Notes: generated by a model not told the origin, from the sequence alone. A stretch of 64,000 nucleotides of DNA from Clostridiales bacterium (GCA_015069495.1 SVIN01000001.1:1-64000); one strand, 5' to 3'; numbered from the stretch's first letter, positions 10,192-21,295 are shown. Numbers and translations: made by a program.

Positions 10192-13100
10192 TCAACCATT
10201 CTCTGTGACATCGCCTTGATATATTATGCCATTGTAAATTTCTTGTGCGTAGAGGTATTCCACCGTATTTCCGTCTACCACAATGGTACGGATTTGTACT
10301 ATGAATTCTACACCCTTTGAGGTCGTTACCTTGTATGCTTTCACAATTTGAACGGTCCCAACCGCAGCCTTGTGCGCATCCTCTACTAAACCAGACTCTT
10401 TATTCTTGTACATTTCGTGCAAGTCATCCACTGCAACTTCCTCAGTAGCCGTACCGATAAGCGTTTCTCTTACAAGGGTAATTACGCCAATGCGGTCATT
10501 GATGAAGTCTGCGAAATATTTACCGTTGAGGTCGTACACAATCTTGGTAACGGTTGCCTGTTGTGCAATGCTTGCAGCGGTGTACATAGGCACGCTCGCT
10601 TCGCCTTCCCCATCGTCTACAATAGGCGCGGATTCTAAGGTTACGTCATAATAGGTTGCACCCGTATACTTGTCGCCGTCCTTCGTACGTACAACGTAAA
10701 GCGCTTTACCGTCTACAAATTGGATAGCGCCCTCGCTTTCAACAAGCGAACCGCCCAAGTCAACGCCGTTCTTCTTGACCGTCACGCTGAACAAGTCGCC
10801 CTTGTCATAAGTAATCACTTCGGTGCCAACCACTCTTTCCGTCAAGATTTCATATTCGCCAACGGTAAACGTTTGATGACGGGTCAATGCAAGTACCTGG
10901 TATGCGTATGCGCCAATTTTATGAGGCCCCATCTTGAAATAGAGGGTGTACGTGTACGATTTTTCCAAACCTTCGCCTGCCGATTCATTTTCAATCGTAA
11001 ACGTTGCACTGCGATACTCTTCGTGTACTTCGTAGGTAGCATTCTTAAACTTGATAAGGTTACCGTATTCGTCTTTCAAGGTCGAATCCTTCAAGAAGGT
11101 TGCGTCTGCAACAATTTCTTTTGCCGTACCGTCTTCATTGAATGAACCGTGAACAATGATTTCACCAAGCGTGTTTTCGACTTTATAACCGAACCCTGCA
11201 TAGTAAGCATAGCTGTTCAAGAAGTTGTATGCATACACTACCTGATAGGTTTCCATATCAACAATCGTATACGAGCTTACTCTTTCACCACCCGTAACTT
11301 CGGCCATGAAGGTCAATTCTACTTCAAAGCGGTAATCAGCCAAGATAACGTACGTCTTTTCTACCCCGTCTTCAACCTCACGAAGAACCACACATTTTTC
11401 CTTCGAGGTATTGCCGTCGGCGGTAATTTCAATCAACCCGTTCACTTCGAATTCCGTTTCATCGGACGCATCGAAGATAAGTGTACCCAACGTGTAAGAC
11501 TTTCCACTTTGAAGAATTGGATAGCGATCGTCTTCACGAGCAAACGACAACGAATCGCCGTCCGTGTTTTTGATGTACGTCTTCTCTGCAAACGTTAAGG
11601 TATTGGTCAATTCGCTGTCCATCGTCATCGTGACGAAACCGTAAGCGTTTGCATTCACGTTCTTCGAATCAGAAACGTAGATTTCCAAGCTACCGTTGTT
11701 TTTATAATAGAAATAACGTTCTTGGTCGCCATCTTTATCCGTGGAAATGATATAACCATATTCGTAGAAGGTCAATGTTTCCATGTCTTCTGTCAAATAT
11801 CTCGTCTTTTCCGCGTATTTAACCTGCGTAGCCGTACGGTTTTCAATGTCGTATACGTACAAGCAAGCGTCCGTGTTTGCCTTATTTACATAATAGAGCA
11901 AGTCGTCTGCGATTACGGTGTAGTAACCTACTTCCTTTTCGCCTTCGTCCGCATACTTGATTGCGTTACCGATGTCATCCAAGATCAAAACCGACCAGTC
12001 GTTTTCATTGATGTACAAGCCAACAACCTTGTTTTCATCTTCTTCTTTGTCTTCTTCCTTAAGCTTAACGATGAATGCGTCTCTGCCGCCGTATTTACCA
12101 AGCTCGCCTTCCAATCCTTCTTCACATTGATTCCAAACAAGCGTGAACACTTTGCCGTCCTGCGTGTACGTACCGTTTTCATCAATATATACACGTTCGT
12201 TGTTCGTTTTATTTATGGTATATACAATGAGCTTGCCGTAGCCGTTCAATTCGAAATAGGTCTGCCCAATCCAGGTTTGGTTTTCAACCCAAATATAAGA
12301 ACCGTATTCTTCCGAACGAACGGTAAAGCCTTCGCCAACGATATCGAAATAGAAGGTTTTACCGCTTGCGCTGTCTTTCAAGGAAATGACGTTTTCTTCC
12401 ACCACAAGGTATTGACCAGTGTAGGTCTTGGTGCTGGTAATATACGAACCAACCGTACCGTAACCGTTCAATTCCAAAATGGCGTCAGCGGTTTCATATT
12501 TTTCTTCATAATCCTCGTTTTCGCGGATGAAGATTTTTGCCCCGCTCTTGCTTGCAAGCAAGAACTTGAACGTAAGGTCGGCAGAGGTAAATTCATAAAC
12601 GTCGTAATCGCCTTCCGTACCGTTTTTGCTGATCGTACCTTCGATTTCCGCCCCGCCGTTGTCCACGTACGTAGCGTTGCCTTTACCGTCAAAATACATA
12701 GAAACGGTTTTGCCGTCTTTGTTGTGGATTTCACCGTCCGCGCTATACCAATATGCCGTATACGGTTGATATTCCAAAGGCGTAAACGTCTTATTCACGT
12801 CGTCGATTGCAACGTAGAAGGTTTTACTACCCGTTGCGTCGCCCGACATAACGGCGATGTAACCTTCTTCTTCGTTCAATGCATAAGGACCGGAATAAGG
12901 CACGCCTTCCAATTTATAATAAGCGAAACCGCCTACCAATTTCAATGTCGTATCCGTTGCCGTTGTCGTGCAGGTATAATTTTCTACGTAAGGAGTTGTA
13001 ACGTCGTTTTTGTCAACGAAGTATTCCAAGTAGAACACTTTATACGAGGTCGTTTCGCTGTCCAAAGCAAACTTGAACGATTTGATTTCAGCGGGAGCAA

Positions 13101-15456
13101 TCGGCGTATTGATAAGCGAGTTTGCATCCACGTCGCTGTAGGATTCAGCTTCATATATGAAGTATCCTTCTTCACCGTCAACGGGAGTGTATTTACCCTT
13201 CGATACTTCCTTATAGGTATTCACCTTCTTATCGTGTCCGTAGAAGGTCATATTTTCTTCGTCATCGATCACAATCAACGCCGCGTTGTATACTTTACCT
13301 TCGGACAAATAACGATATTCGTTGTACGCATTGTCTATTACTTTTACCGTGTAACCAGCGTCCAACGTACCATCGTCCTTCCAAGTACCCGTTACTCTAA
13401 ACGTGTATTGTTCATTTTCCGTGGACTTCATGCGGATGATATAACCGCCCAAGTTGGATTCTTCCGCGGTGTAATAACCCTTGATTTCTTCCGACCCGTT
13501 GGTATAAACAGCATTTATACCGCCATCCATCTTCAACGTACCGCCGCCTACCACGTTCAACTCGGTATCTTGCCATTTGCTATACAGCACGTACCCGGTT
13601 TGGCCTTGGATGGTCATAACGATTGCGTCACCAAACGCACCGCCGTATTGCGACGTCAACGAAATAACGCCGTTTTTATAGGTGTAGTAATAGTTTGACG
13701 AACCGCTCGTCGTCGTATAAGTTGCTACACCGTAGCCGTTCATCTTAATATCCGCAACACCGGTAGCATACTGCATAATGGAGTTTTGCGCTTGGTTATA
13801 ATAGAATCTCGACAACGTACCCATGTCGCGTTCTGCTTCATTCAACATGATGAAAGCATTGGCGTTGTCATAAGTACCAGTTATAAATGTAAGGGTTTTG
13901 CCCATCACGTAACCGCTGGTTGCCTTGGTGAAATCTGCCACGTGTTCGCCATCTTCATTGATGGTTTGCGTACCTACCGTATCGGCTTCACCATTCACTT
14001 TATAGGTAACACCGTTTGCGTTGTCGAAGACGATTTGAATGTTTTGGTCAAGGCCTTCGCCGACTACGTAGTAGTATGCCGTATACGCGCTGCGCTTTTC
14101 ACTGGAATATGCGAAGGTATTATCTTCGTAGAATTTACCTTCCAAAATGAATTCTCCGTTCCCATCCACAAAGTAGAAGGTTTTGCTGTCGTCGCCGTCA
14201 TATTCACCCTTGAAGAACAAGTTCCCGCGGGAAAGATATACCACGGTTTCGTCACCTTCTTCAACCAAGTAAATATGGTCGTCACCGCCAAACATATCCG
14301 TATAACCCTTTGCCCAAATACCAAACAACGTAACGTTTTCAAAGTCGTTTGCATTCGGTTCAAAAATATCCGATTCTCTCGGGGTGAACCCTTCGGGTTT
14401 ATTATGCAACAACGCATCTACAGCGTATGCATTAAATTCGGGGGTCGTGTCATTTTTATCTCTTGACCAACCCATCAAGCAATAACCTTCCTCCGTATAA
14501 TTATTGGGCATGTAGATAGGATCGCCGTACGTCTTCGTGATAACGATTTCTTCCGCAACCCCACCGTTGGGTTTGTTGGCTACAAACGTTACCGTGTACG
14601 TTCTTGGATTGAAGTAGTGTTTGAACACGTTGTTGCTTGCTGTTTCGCTCAATACTTTTTCAACCACTCTATCCGCGTGCGCGGTATTTTCCGTGTACCC
14701 TACCTTGGTTTGGGAAGAGGTATACTTTGTGCCTACGTATTCACTGCCTTCGATGGTATCGTTGATGGTATACGTACCGTCTGCATTCTTCGTGTAAAGT
14801 TCTACCGTATAAGCAACCTTATATTTCGGGGTAACCGTCAAGCCGTTTTGGGTAAGAACCGTCGTTTTATCCAAAGCCTTGCCGTTGCTGAACCATGCGC
14901 CAAACGTCAAACCGCTCTTGTTGGGGATATGTGCTTGCAATACGTCGTATACTTTTTCCCCTGCTTTCGCATAAACAGGCGTTTCAACGCCGTCAATGAC
15001 GATTTTTGCCAGCTGTGTCCATTTTGCATAATAGGTTTGGTTTGCTTCTACCACCACACTGGTCACAGGCGAGCCTTCAAACGTTTCGGTCAAATACCAA
15101 CCTTCAAAAACGTAGCCCTCTCTTGCCTCGGGGGTGGGAAGGGTATATTCTGCGCCCTTTTCCAAGGTAACCTCTTCCATCGCAACACCACCCATTACGT
15201 TAAAGGAATAGGTGAACGTATCCTTGTCAGCGCCATTGTTTTTACAGCCCTGCGCAAGAATAATACCAAGCGCCGCGCCTACACAGCATACGCCTGCAGC
15301 CACGGGCAACAAAACCTTTTTGTTGAGCAATTTCTTCAATACGTTTTTGCCTTCTTCCGTGGTTTCTTCTTTGTTTTCTTCCGTCACCGTCGTTTCTTCT
15401 ACGGTGATTTCTTCATTCTTTTCTTCCATCATGAAATCTTCATTCTTTTCTTCCAT
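10192..15456 (-). CDS. Giant membrane-anchored InlB B-repeat protein with many degenerate beta repeats (L.LNGYG.a.Y type)
   Basis: 1754 aa; N-terminal acidic tail then TM KKVLLPVAAGVCCVGAALGIILAQGC; InlB/Flg_new repeats (FNVMGGVAMEEVTLEKGAEYTLPTPEAREGYVFEGWYLTE). Confidence 0.82.
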   Translation of the reverse strand: MEEKNEDFMMEEKNEEITVEETTVTEENKEETTEEGKNVLKKLLNKKVLLPVAAGVCCVGAALGIILAQGCKNNGADKDTFTYSFNVMGGVAMEEVTLEKGAEYTLPTPEAREGYVFEGWYLTETFEGSPVTSVVVEANQTYYAKWTQLAKIVIDGVETPVYAKAGEKVYDVLQAHIPNKSGLTFGAWFSNGKALDKTTVLTQNGLTVTPKYKVAYTVELYTKNADGTYTINDTIEGSEYVGTKYTSSQTKVGYTENTAHADRVVEKVLSETASNNVFKHYFNPRTYTVTFVANKPNGGVAEEIVITKTYGDPIYMPNNYTEEGYCLMGWSRDKNDTTPEFNAYAVDALLHNKPEGFTPRESDIFEPNANDFENVTLFGIWAKGYTDMFGGDDHIYLVEEGDETVVYLSRGNLFFKGEYDGDDSKTFYFVDGNGEFILEGKFYEDNTFAYSSEKRSAYTAYYYVVGEGLDQNIQIVFDNANGVTYKVNGEADTVGTQTINEDGEHVADFTKATSGYVMGKTLTFITGTYDNANAFIMLNEAERDMGTLSRFYYNQAQNSIMQYATGVADIKMNGYGVATYTTTSGSSNYYYTYKNGVISLTSQYGGAFGDAIVMTIQGQTGYVLYSKWQDTELNVVGGGTLKMDGGINAVYTNGSEEIKGYYTAEESNLGGYIIRMKSTENEQYTFRVTGTWKDDGTLDAGYTVKVIDNAYNEYRYLSEGKVYNAALIVIDDEENMTFYGHDKKVNTYKEVSKGKYTPVDGEEGYFIYEAESYSDVDANSLINTPIAPAEIKSFKFALDSETTSYKVFYLEYFVDKNDVTTPYVENYTCTTTATDTTLKLVGGFAYYKLEGVPYSGPYALNEEEGYIAVMSGDATGSKTFYVAIDDVNKTFTPLEYQPYTAYWYSADGEIHNKDGKTVSMYFDGKGNATYVDNGGAEIEGTISKNGTEGDYDVYEFTSADLTFKFLLASKSGAKIFIRENEDYEEKYETADAILELNGYGTVGSYITSTKTYTGQYLVVEENVISLKDSASGKTFYFDIVGEGFTVRSEEYGSYIWVENQTWIGQTYFELNGYGKLIVYTINKTNNERVYIDENGTYTQDGKVFTLVWNQCEEGLEGELGKYGGRDAFIVKLKEEDKEEDENKVVGLYINENDWSVLILDDIGNAIKYADEGEKEVGYYTVIADDLLYYVNKANTDACLYVYDIENRTATQVKYAEKTRYLTEDMETLTFYEYGYIISTDKDGDQERYFYYKNNGSLEIYVSDSKNVNANAYGFVTMTMDSELTNTLTFAEKTYIKNTDGDSLSFAREDDRYPILQSGKSYTLGTLIFDASDETEFEVNGLIEITADGNTSKEKCVVLREVEDGVEKTYVILADYRFEVELTFMAEVTGGERVSSYTIVDMETYQVVYAYNFLNSYAYYAGFGYKVENTLGEIIVHGSFNEDGTAKEIVADATFLKDSTLKDEYGNLIKFKNATYEVHEEYRSATFTIENESAGEGLEKSYTYTLYFKMGPHKIGAYAYQVLALTRHQTFTVGEYEILTERVVGTEVITYDKGDLFSVTVKKNGVDLGGSLVESEGAIQFVDGKALYVVRTKDGDKYTGATYYDVTLESAPIVDDGEGEASVPMYTAASIAQQATVTKIVYDLNGKYFADFINDRIGVITLVRETLIGTATEEVAVDDLHEMYKNKESGLVEDAHKAAVGTVQIVKAYKVTTSKGVEFIVQIRTIVVDGNTVEYLYAQEIYNGIIYQGDVTENG

Positions 15457-15500
15457 TATGAAATCTCCTCTGTTTCAGGTATTTAACCTTTCAACGACTT

Positions 15501-18374
15501 TTAAATTTCTGCATTATCTGTATTATTGGGATCTTCAACGTCTTCCGTTTCGACCGTAGCTTCCGTCCATACCGCATATAAAGTGGTACCAACTGCCGCT
15601 TTGTCAATATCCGCCGCCGCGTATATAACCGCGCCGTTTGCTTGCGTTGCCCAGCCCGCAAAGTCATACCCTGCGCGTTCGGGCGCCTTGATACCAAACT
15701 TCGCCATTTTGTTGGAGATACTATCTTCCGTTATCGTTACCGATACAACGTACGATTTATCTTCCGATAAGGTGCAACCCCAAATGACAGGACGGAACGT
15801 AGAGTTAAATTTATCGCTCCATTCGTTATCCGCTTTCACGTTGTCCGTGTAAATCGTCATTTCATTGCAACCATAGAATACGTGATCGCTGATAATTGCA
15901 ATATCTTTGCTCAACGTCACCGAGCTCAAGCCGTCCCAACCTTTGAATGCATACCCGCCAATTTCCTTCAAGCTGGAAGGAAGCTGTAAGGTATCCACAG
16001 CGTTCATACCATAGAACGCATACGCGCCAATCCATACTACGCTATTGCCAAGATCCAACGACTCAACGCCCTTGCACTTGTAGAAAGCATTGTTGTAGAT
16101 ATATTGTACAGTATCGGGAAGGCTAATTTTCTTCAAAGCCTCACAGTTACCAAATGCATAGCCGCCAATCGTCACAAGACTTTCACCAAAATCAACCGCT
16201 TCCAATGCAGTGTTTTTGTAGAATACTCTTTCCCCAAGTACTTGCAACGTATCGGGAAGAACCAATTCTTTCAGCGACGTGCATTTATAGAACGCATAAC
16301 TGTCAATGGTGGTCAGCGACTCACCGAGGTTCATCTTCGAGATGGACGAACACCAAGCAAAGGCATAAGGTCCAATCGAAGTGATATTTTTCGCTTTACT
16401 CAAATCCACCTCTAACAAAGCTGTACAGCTGTAAAATGCCGAACGGCCGATGGTTTTCAACGCACGAGGGAAACCGTTGGTAATCATGTTCAGTCGAGAA
16501 CAGTTATAGAAGGCGTAATCACTGATTGTCGTCAAGTTTGCGTCAAACTGTACTGCACTCAATGCAAAGCATTGATAGAATGCCGCACGGCCGAGATATT
16601 TTACACCCGAAAGGTTTACCGAAGCAAGGTATGCACAATTAAAGAATGCGTAATCGGAAACACCAACCGTTCCGCTCTTCAAGGACACATTTACAATACT
16701 GTCCTTCGCAGCACCTACCACCCAGTTACCTACGTATACAAGGCCGTCGCCTGCTTCATCCTCCTCTGCCTTCGTCCAATACGCCGTTTTCTTAAACGCA
16801 TACGTACCAATTGTACGCAACGTATTCGTTTCAGGTAAATGGAACTTATCCAAGGCAGAACAACCATAGAAGGCATAGTCACCGATTTCTACAAGCGCAT
16901 TGCCGGAATAAACCGTGCTCAAAAGTTTACAAGCATAGAATGCATAAGCATCTATCATTTCAGTCGACTCCAAGTCAACTCTCATCAAGTTGGGGCAATA
17001 TGCAAATGCGACGTCACTGATTGTACGTACCGAAGCAGGCAACTTGATACGTTCCAACGCAGGGAAGCCTGCAAACGTACTGCCTGCAATCCCAACGGTA
17101 TCCGCACGTAAAAACATGGTGTCTGCCGCGGGAATCTTATCCAATTCCGTTGCAGAAAGCGCCTTTTTGGTCTCCATCAACGAACTATCAGCCGATACGA
17201 GCCATTTGTCGATATACACTAATTTCGTGGTTTCATCTAAACCCTTATTAAATGCTTTCGTACCATGGAATGCTTGCGCGCTCATTCTCATCAGTGAATC
17301 AGGCAAATCAATATTTTCCAAGTTCGTGCATTGATAGAAACTATCCGCGTCCAACTGCACCAATTTAGAAGGAAGTACAAGGCTTGTCAACGCTTCGTTT
17401 TGGAAGAATGCACGCTGACCGATGTAAAGAAGATTGCTGTCTTCAGCAAAGGTAAGCGCTTTCACTTTCTTACACATTTGGAAAGCCATATTGCCAATGG
17501 TTTGTACGTTTTTACCAATCTTTATGGTTTCTACAGCGGTACAACCCGAAAATGCGTCATCCCCAATCGAACGTACGGAATCAGGAATTGTAATCTCCGT
17601 CAAGCTGGTACAATCGGAGAATGCCGACTGTCCAATTTTTTGTACGTTTGTACCGATGGTCAATTTCTTGATTGCTTTACAAAGGGTGAACGTCGATTCG
17701 TTAATCGTTGTTACTTTACTGGGGATAACCACTTCTTCCAAAACGATACAACGTTGGAATGCGCGCTCCCCGATGCTGATAACCGATTCGGGGATAACGA
17801 TGGATTTCAAAGATTCACACTTGTAAAATGCATTCTTACCGATACTTCTAATGTTGCTACCAAGCACCACGTCGGTGATACGCTGATTGCCTTTGAATGC
17901 ATTGTCTGCAATCGACGTAACGGGCTTTCCGCGGTAGAAATCTTCTATAACGATGCTACCAGAAGCTGTACCGCCCTTGGTAACCTGATACTCCATATTA
18001 TTGATCAGCGTATATACGCAACCCGTTTCATAAGGTCTGTAAAAATCAAAACTTTCCGACCAATTTGAAATTTCATCTTCTTCAGAACCGAGCGCTCTAA
18101 CGCGAATCGTATAATTCCCTATCTCTAATTCTTTTAAAGAATAGGATTCTTTATTCTGTTTTTTACTGCTAACTACTTCGCCATTTTCGTCTTTGATTTC
18201 AATTTCATATCGACGCGCCTGCTCTATTTCGTCCCACGTCAACAGGTGGTCCAAATCCACACTGATATTCGTAGGGGTAGCCAATTCGTAATTACCACAA
18301 CCCGTCCAACTAAAAAGTGCTGTGATTGTACAAATCATAAATACGATTACGGCGAATATTTTCAGTTTTTTCAT
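15501..18374 (-). CDS. BspA-like LRR_5 lipoprotein with N-terminal Fn3-like and C-terminal InlB-type repeat
   Basis: ORF 15501..18395; internal ATG at 18374 has a better RBS (AGGAGG) and gives MKKLKIFAVIVFMICTITALFSWTGCGN lipobox; repeated 'VTSIGD.AF.GC..L..I.IP' units. Confidence 0.88.
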   Translation of the reverse strand: MKKLKIFAVIVFMICTITALFSWTGCGNYELATPTNISVDLDHLLTWDEIEQARRYEIEIKDENGEVVSSKKQNKESYSLKELEIGNYTIRVRALGSEEDEISNWSESFDFYRPYETGCVYTLINNMEYQVTKGGTASGSIVIEDFYRGKPVTSIADNAFKGNQRITDVVLGSNIRSIGKNAFYKCESLKSIVIPESVISIGERAFQRCIVLEEVVIPSKVTTINESTFTLCKAIKKLTIGTNVQKIGQSAFSDCTSLTEITIPDSVRSIGDDAFSGCTAVETIKIGKNVQTIGNMAFQMCKKVKALTFAEDSNLLYIGQRAFFQNEALTSLVLPSKLVQLDADSFYQCTNLENIDLPDSLMRMSAQAFHGTKAFNKGLDETTKLVYIDKWLVSADSSLMETKKALSATELDKIPAADTMFLRADTVGIAGSTFAGFPALERIKLPASVRTISDVAFAYCPNLMRVDLESTEMIDAYAFYACKLLSTVYSGNALVEIGDYAFYGCSALDKFHLPETNTLRTIGTYAFKKTAYWTKAEEDEAGDGLVYVGNWVVGAAKDSIVNVSLKSGTVGVSDYAFFNCAYLASVNLSGVKYLGRAAFYQCFALSAVQFDANLTTISDYAFYNCSRLNMITNGFPRALKTIGRSAFYSCTALLEVDLSKAKNITSIGPYAFAWCSSISKMNLGESLTTIDSYAFYKCTSLKELVLPDTLQVLGERVFYKNTALEAVDFGESLVTIGGYAFGNCEALKKISLPDTVQYIYNNAFYKCKGVESLDLGNSVVWIGAYAFYGMNAVDTLQLPSSLKEIGGYAFKGWDGLSSVTLSKDIAIISDHVFYGCNEMTIYTDNVKADNEWSDKFNSTFRPVIWGCTLSEDKSYVVSVTITEDSISNKMAKFGIKAPERAGYDFAGWATQANGAVIYAAADIDKAAVGTTLYAVWTEATVETEDVEDPNNTDNAEI

Positions 18375-18466
18375 GAACGAAACGTCCTCCTTCATTTTGA
18401 ACGAACGTCAAAACAATTTTCCCTGCCGCAGCCGCTGTTCACGGCTGCGACAGTCTTTTTTAATAC

Positions 18467-21277
18467 TTATTTTAACTTTTTCTCTCTATATTCACGAATA
18501 ATTTCGTGAGGCCACTTAAATTTGAACTTACGAACGGCTACGTCTGTAAGGAAGAGTACGATGACGATAATCATAAACAAGATTCTCGGATCGTAAGTCT
18601 TATCAATACGGGTCACGAAGCCGTCTAAAACTTCCGAGGGTGCACTAAGGTCTTTGATAACCGCACCATTACCGCGCGTCGCAACGGTTTCCAACTTCCC
18701 GTAGGCAGTCTCACCTTCTTGCTTCGTAACTAAATCGTATTCTTCAGAATATGCAAAGGATTTGTATATTTCCTCGGTTATATTTTCACCGTTGACGTTC
18801 TTAAGAACGTTGCCGTCCTTATCGCACAAGCTAAGACGAATCTTATACACACCGCTCTTTCTTACGACAAAGTCACAACGGCTGTAATGGTTCGCCGCGG
18901 ACAAAGCCGACGTTACGTAGCAAGTGCTTTGGCGAAGGGTCGCCGCATCTGCTTGCGTCACTTCATTTAAGGAATGTGAAACTTCCTGCCCGTCTACGTA
19001 TTCGATCAACTCACCCTTGATGTATTGACCGTCTTGAAGGTTTGTGAATACACTCAGCTGATTGGTATAGTTGTCTTCCGTAATGTTATACGAAATTTGG
19101 CTGGGACGAACGCTTTCGCTCGGCATCAAATTATTGACTACGTTACGGATAAAGGTTTTACCCGCAGAACTTGTCATAAAGGCTGACGACCACTCGGACT
19201 TTTGCAAGTCGCACATGAAGCTGCCGACCATACCGTTGCCGTATTCCCACTGTGCATAAACAGGAACACTGTAATCGCCCGTCATGATGACTTCCGCCTC
19301 CGTACGAGGTTTTACACCGTAGAAACCGCCCAACGTAGTAGCCAATCTGTTTCTTTCTATGTCCAAACCAAATTCTACACCTTTCCAAATAGGCGATGCC
19401 AAATTGGTTGCAATCGGGCTAAACGTTTCATGGTTTACCTGCTTAATGGCAGGCGCGGTCAAATCCTTGCCGATTTCGTGAATCAATTGATCTGCGGTCG
19501 TTACGTATAATTGACCGTGACCCCATTCAGCCGCTTGTTTCATGTTTTTATAGATTACATCGCTCGCCGACGTCGACATATTTACACCGACAATCGAAAG
19601 GGTAGTGCCGTTTTCTTCGTAATAACCTTTAATTATATTTTCATAATGTTCAGGCATATCCGATACACCGCCGTCCGTGATAACGATGATGTGACGTCTT
19701 GCAACGTTTACCGTACGAAGTGCTTTCCCTGCACGGTCAACAGCACCCGACAATACCGTACCGCCGCCCGCTTCTTTGATCGAATTGATTGCAGAAGAAA
19801 TTCTCGAACGTTGGGTCTGAGGCGTCAAGTCCAAAATTGTCGCTTCCGTGCTATCCAACGTCATGACACCGATATAGTCACGTTCGGTCAAAAGGTCGAT
19901 ACACGAGAATGCACCCGCCTTCGCCCAGTCGAGCATATTGTTACCATAGTTATCCTCTTCCGCCATGGAACCGGAACGGTCGATGACGAGCATAACGGCT
20001 ACGGGAGGGGTATAATCGATTGCCTGCACGGGCAACATTTCTTGATACGCTGTACCATACATATCCTTACGGCTGTACGCTTCATCACCGCCAACGGTAA
20101 ACAAGCCTCCGCCGTAATCCGCTACGTACGAGTGAAGGTTTTTCACAAAACCGTCGGGCAGCGATTTGTTGGAAATGTTGTTCATGATGATTTGGTCATA
20201 CTTACGAAGTTCCTCTACTTCATAAGGCAAATCCTGACTGCCGATACCCTTAATGGTAACTTGGTAAGGCACTTCATTTTCAGCGTTCAGCATCTCGACA
20301 AGCGCGTTCGAAGTACCTTCTTGTTTTTCAATAATCAAAATTTCGTTAAACGTATCAATATATATATAGGAAGTATATTGACTGTTTTCAGCCATCTCGT
20401 CTTTGGTCGTATCCACAACGCTGAAGGTCATTTCATGCAACCCTTCGTTGGCAAACTTGTGAGTAAACACAATCGGCTGCTCGCCTTGTTTCAACGTTGC
20501 CTTGATTACCCCATTCGGTTCACTCAGCACACCATTGTCATACAATTCAATGGTCGCGGTGGTATCAACCGAGCTGTTTACCTGCAACGTGATCTTGCAT
20601 TCTTCATTTTGATTGATATGATGATTGGGATATTCCACACCAAGAATTTGAATGTCGTTTTTTCCATAATTTGCACCGATGTAAGCAACGTCAATCTTTG
20701 TACCCTGCGCCGCAATTGTACGAACCACAGAGGTCATTTCCTTATCCGTTTCTTTACCATCCGTAATCAAAACGATTTTCGAAGTTTCAGGGTGGTTAAA
20801 CAAAGTTCTCGTATATTCCAACGCCCCTGCAATGTTCGTTGCACTGGTATCAGGCAACGTAGCCGCAAGATAGCTGTCGTATACGGTCTCGATTTCATTG
20901 GTTAAAGGTACTGCATATTCTTGGTCAAAACCAAACGTAACGATACCTACGTTAAAACCGTCGTGTTTGCAATCGTCTAATACCTCTTGAATGAAGGTTT
21001 CACGTTGCTCTTTCGCCCAAGATTCGGTATCCGATACGTCCACAAGAAGAATGATTTCATTCTTTTCATTGGGGATTTGGTAACGGAATTCTAAGCCTGC
21101 AAATGCAAAAATGGACAAAACGATTACAATCAAGTGTAACACCATAGAAGTGATACGGTTACGTGTTCTTCTATAACGTTTCGACAAGGTAAAGTAAGGG
21201 ATCAACGTCGCTGCAAATGCAAGGATGATAAGCAATAAGAACCAAGGGTAAGCGAAATAAAGATGTAAATTTTTCAT
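18467..21277 (-). CDS. Membrane protein with two VWA-type regions and glutamine-amidotransferase-like segment (BatA/BatB-type, class I GATase-like)
   Basis: 936 aa; N-terminal TM helices, LVIDRSGSMAEE MIDAS motif, upstream VWA region IILLVDVSDTESW, GGGLFTVGGDEAYS, C-terminal TM. Confidence 0.82.
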   Translation of the reverse strand: MKNLHLYFAYPWFLLLIILAFAATLIPYFTLSKRYRRTRNRITSMVLHLIVIVLSIFAFAGLEFRYQIPNEKNEIILLVDVSDTESWAKEQRETFIQEVLDDCKHDGFNVGIVTFGFDQEYAVPLTNEIETVYDSYLAATLPDTSATNIAGALEYTRTLFNHPETSKIVLITDGKETDKEMTSVVRTIAAQGTKIDVAYIGANYGKNDIQILGVEYPNHHINQNEECKITLQVNSSVDTTATIELYDNGVLSEPNGVIKATLKQGEQPIVFTHKFANEGLHEMTFSVVDTTKDEMAENSQYTSYIYIDTFNEILIIEKQEGTSNALVEMLNAENEVPYQVTIKGIGSQDLPYEVEELRKYDQIIMNNISNKSLPDGFVKNLHSYVADYGGGLFTVGGDEAYSRKDMYGTAYQEMLPVQAIDYTPPVAVMLVIDRSGSMAEEDNYGNNMLDWAKAGAFSCIDLLTERDYIGVMTLDSTEATILDLTPQTQRSRISSAINSIKEAGGGTVLSGAVDRAGKALRTVNVARRHIIVITDGGVSDMPEHYENIIKGYYEENGTTLSIVGVNMSTSASDVIYKNMKQAAEWGHGQLYVTTADQLIHEIGKDLTAPAIKQVNHETFSPIATNLASPIWKGVEFGLDIERNRLATTLGGFYGVKPRTEAEVIMTGDYSVPVYAQWEYGNGMVGSFMCDLQKSEWSSAFMTSSAGKTFIRNVVNNLMPSESVRPSQISYNITEDNYTNQLSVFTNLQDGQYIKGELIEYVDGQEVSHSLNEVTQADAATLRQSTCYVTSALSAANHYSRCDFVVRKSGVYKIRLSLCDKDGNVLKNVNGENITEEIYKSFAYSEEYDLVTKQEGETAYGKLETVATRGNGAVIKDLSAPSEVLDGFVTRIDKTYDPRILFMIIVIVLFLTDVAVRKFKFKWPHEIIREYREKKLK

Positions 21278-21295
21278 AATCTTACTCCTCCCCCC

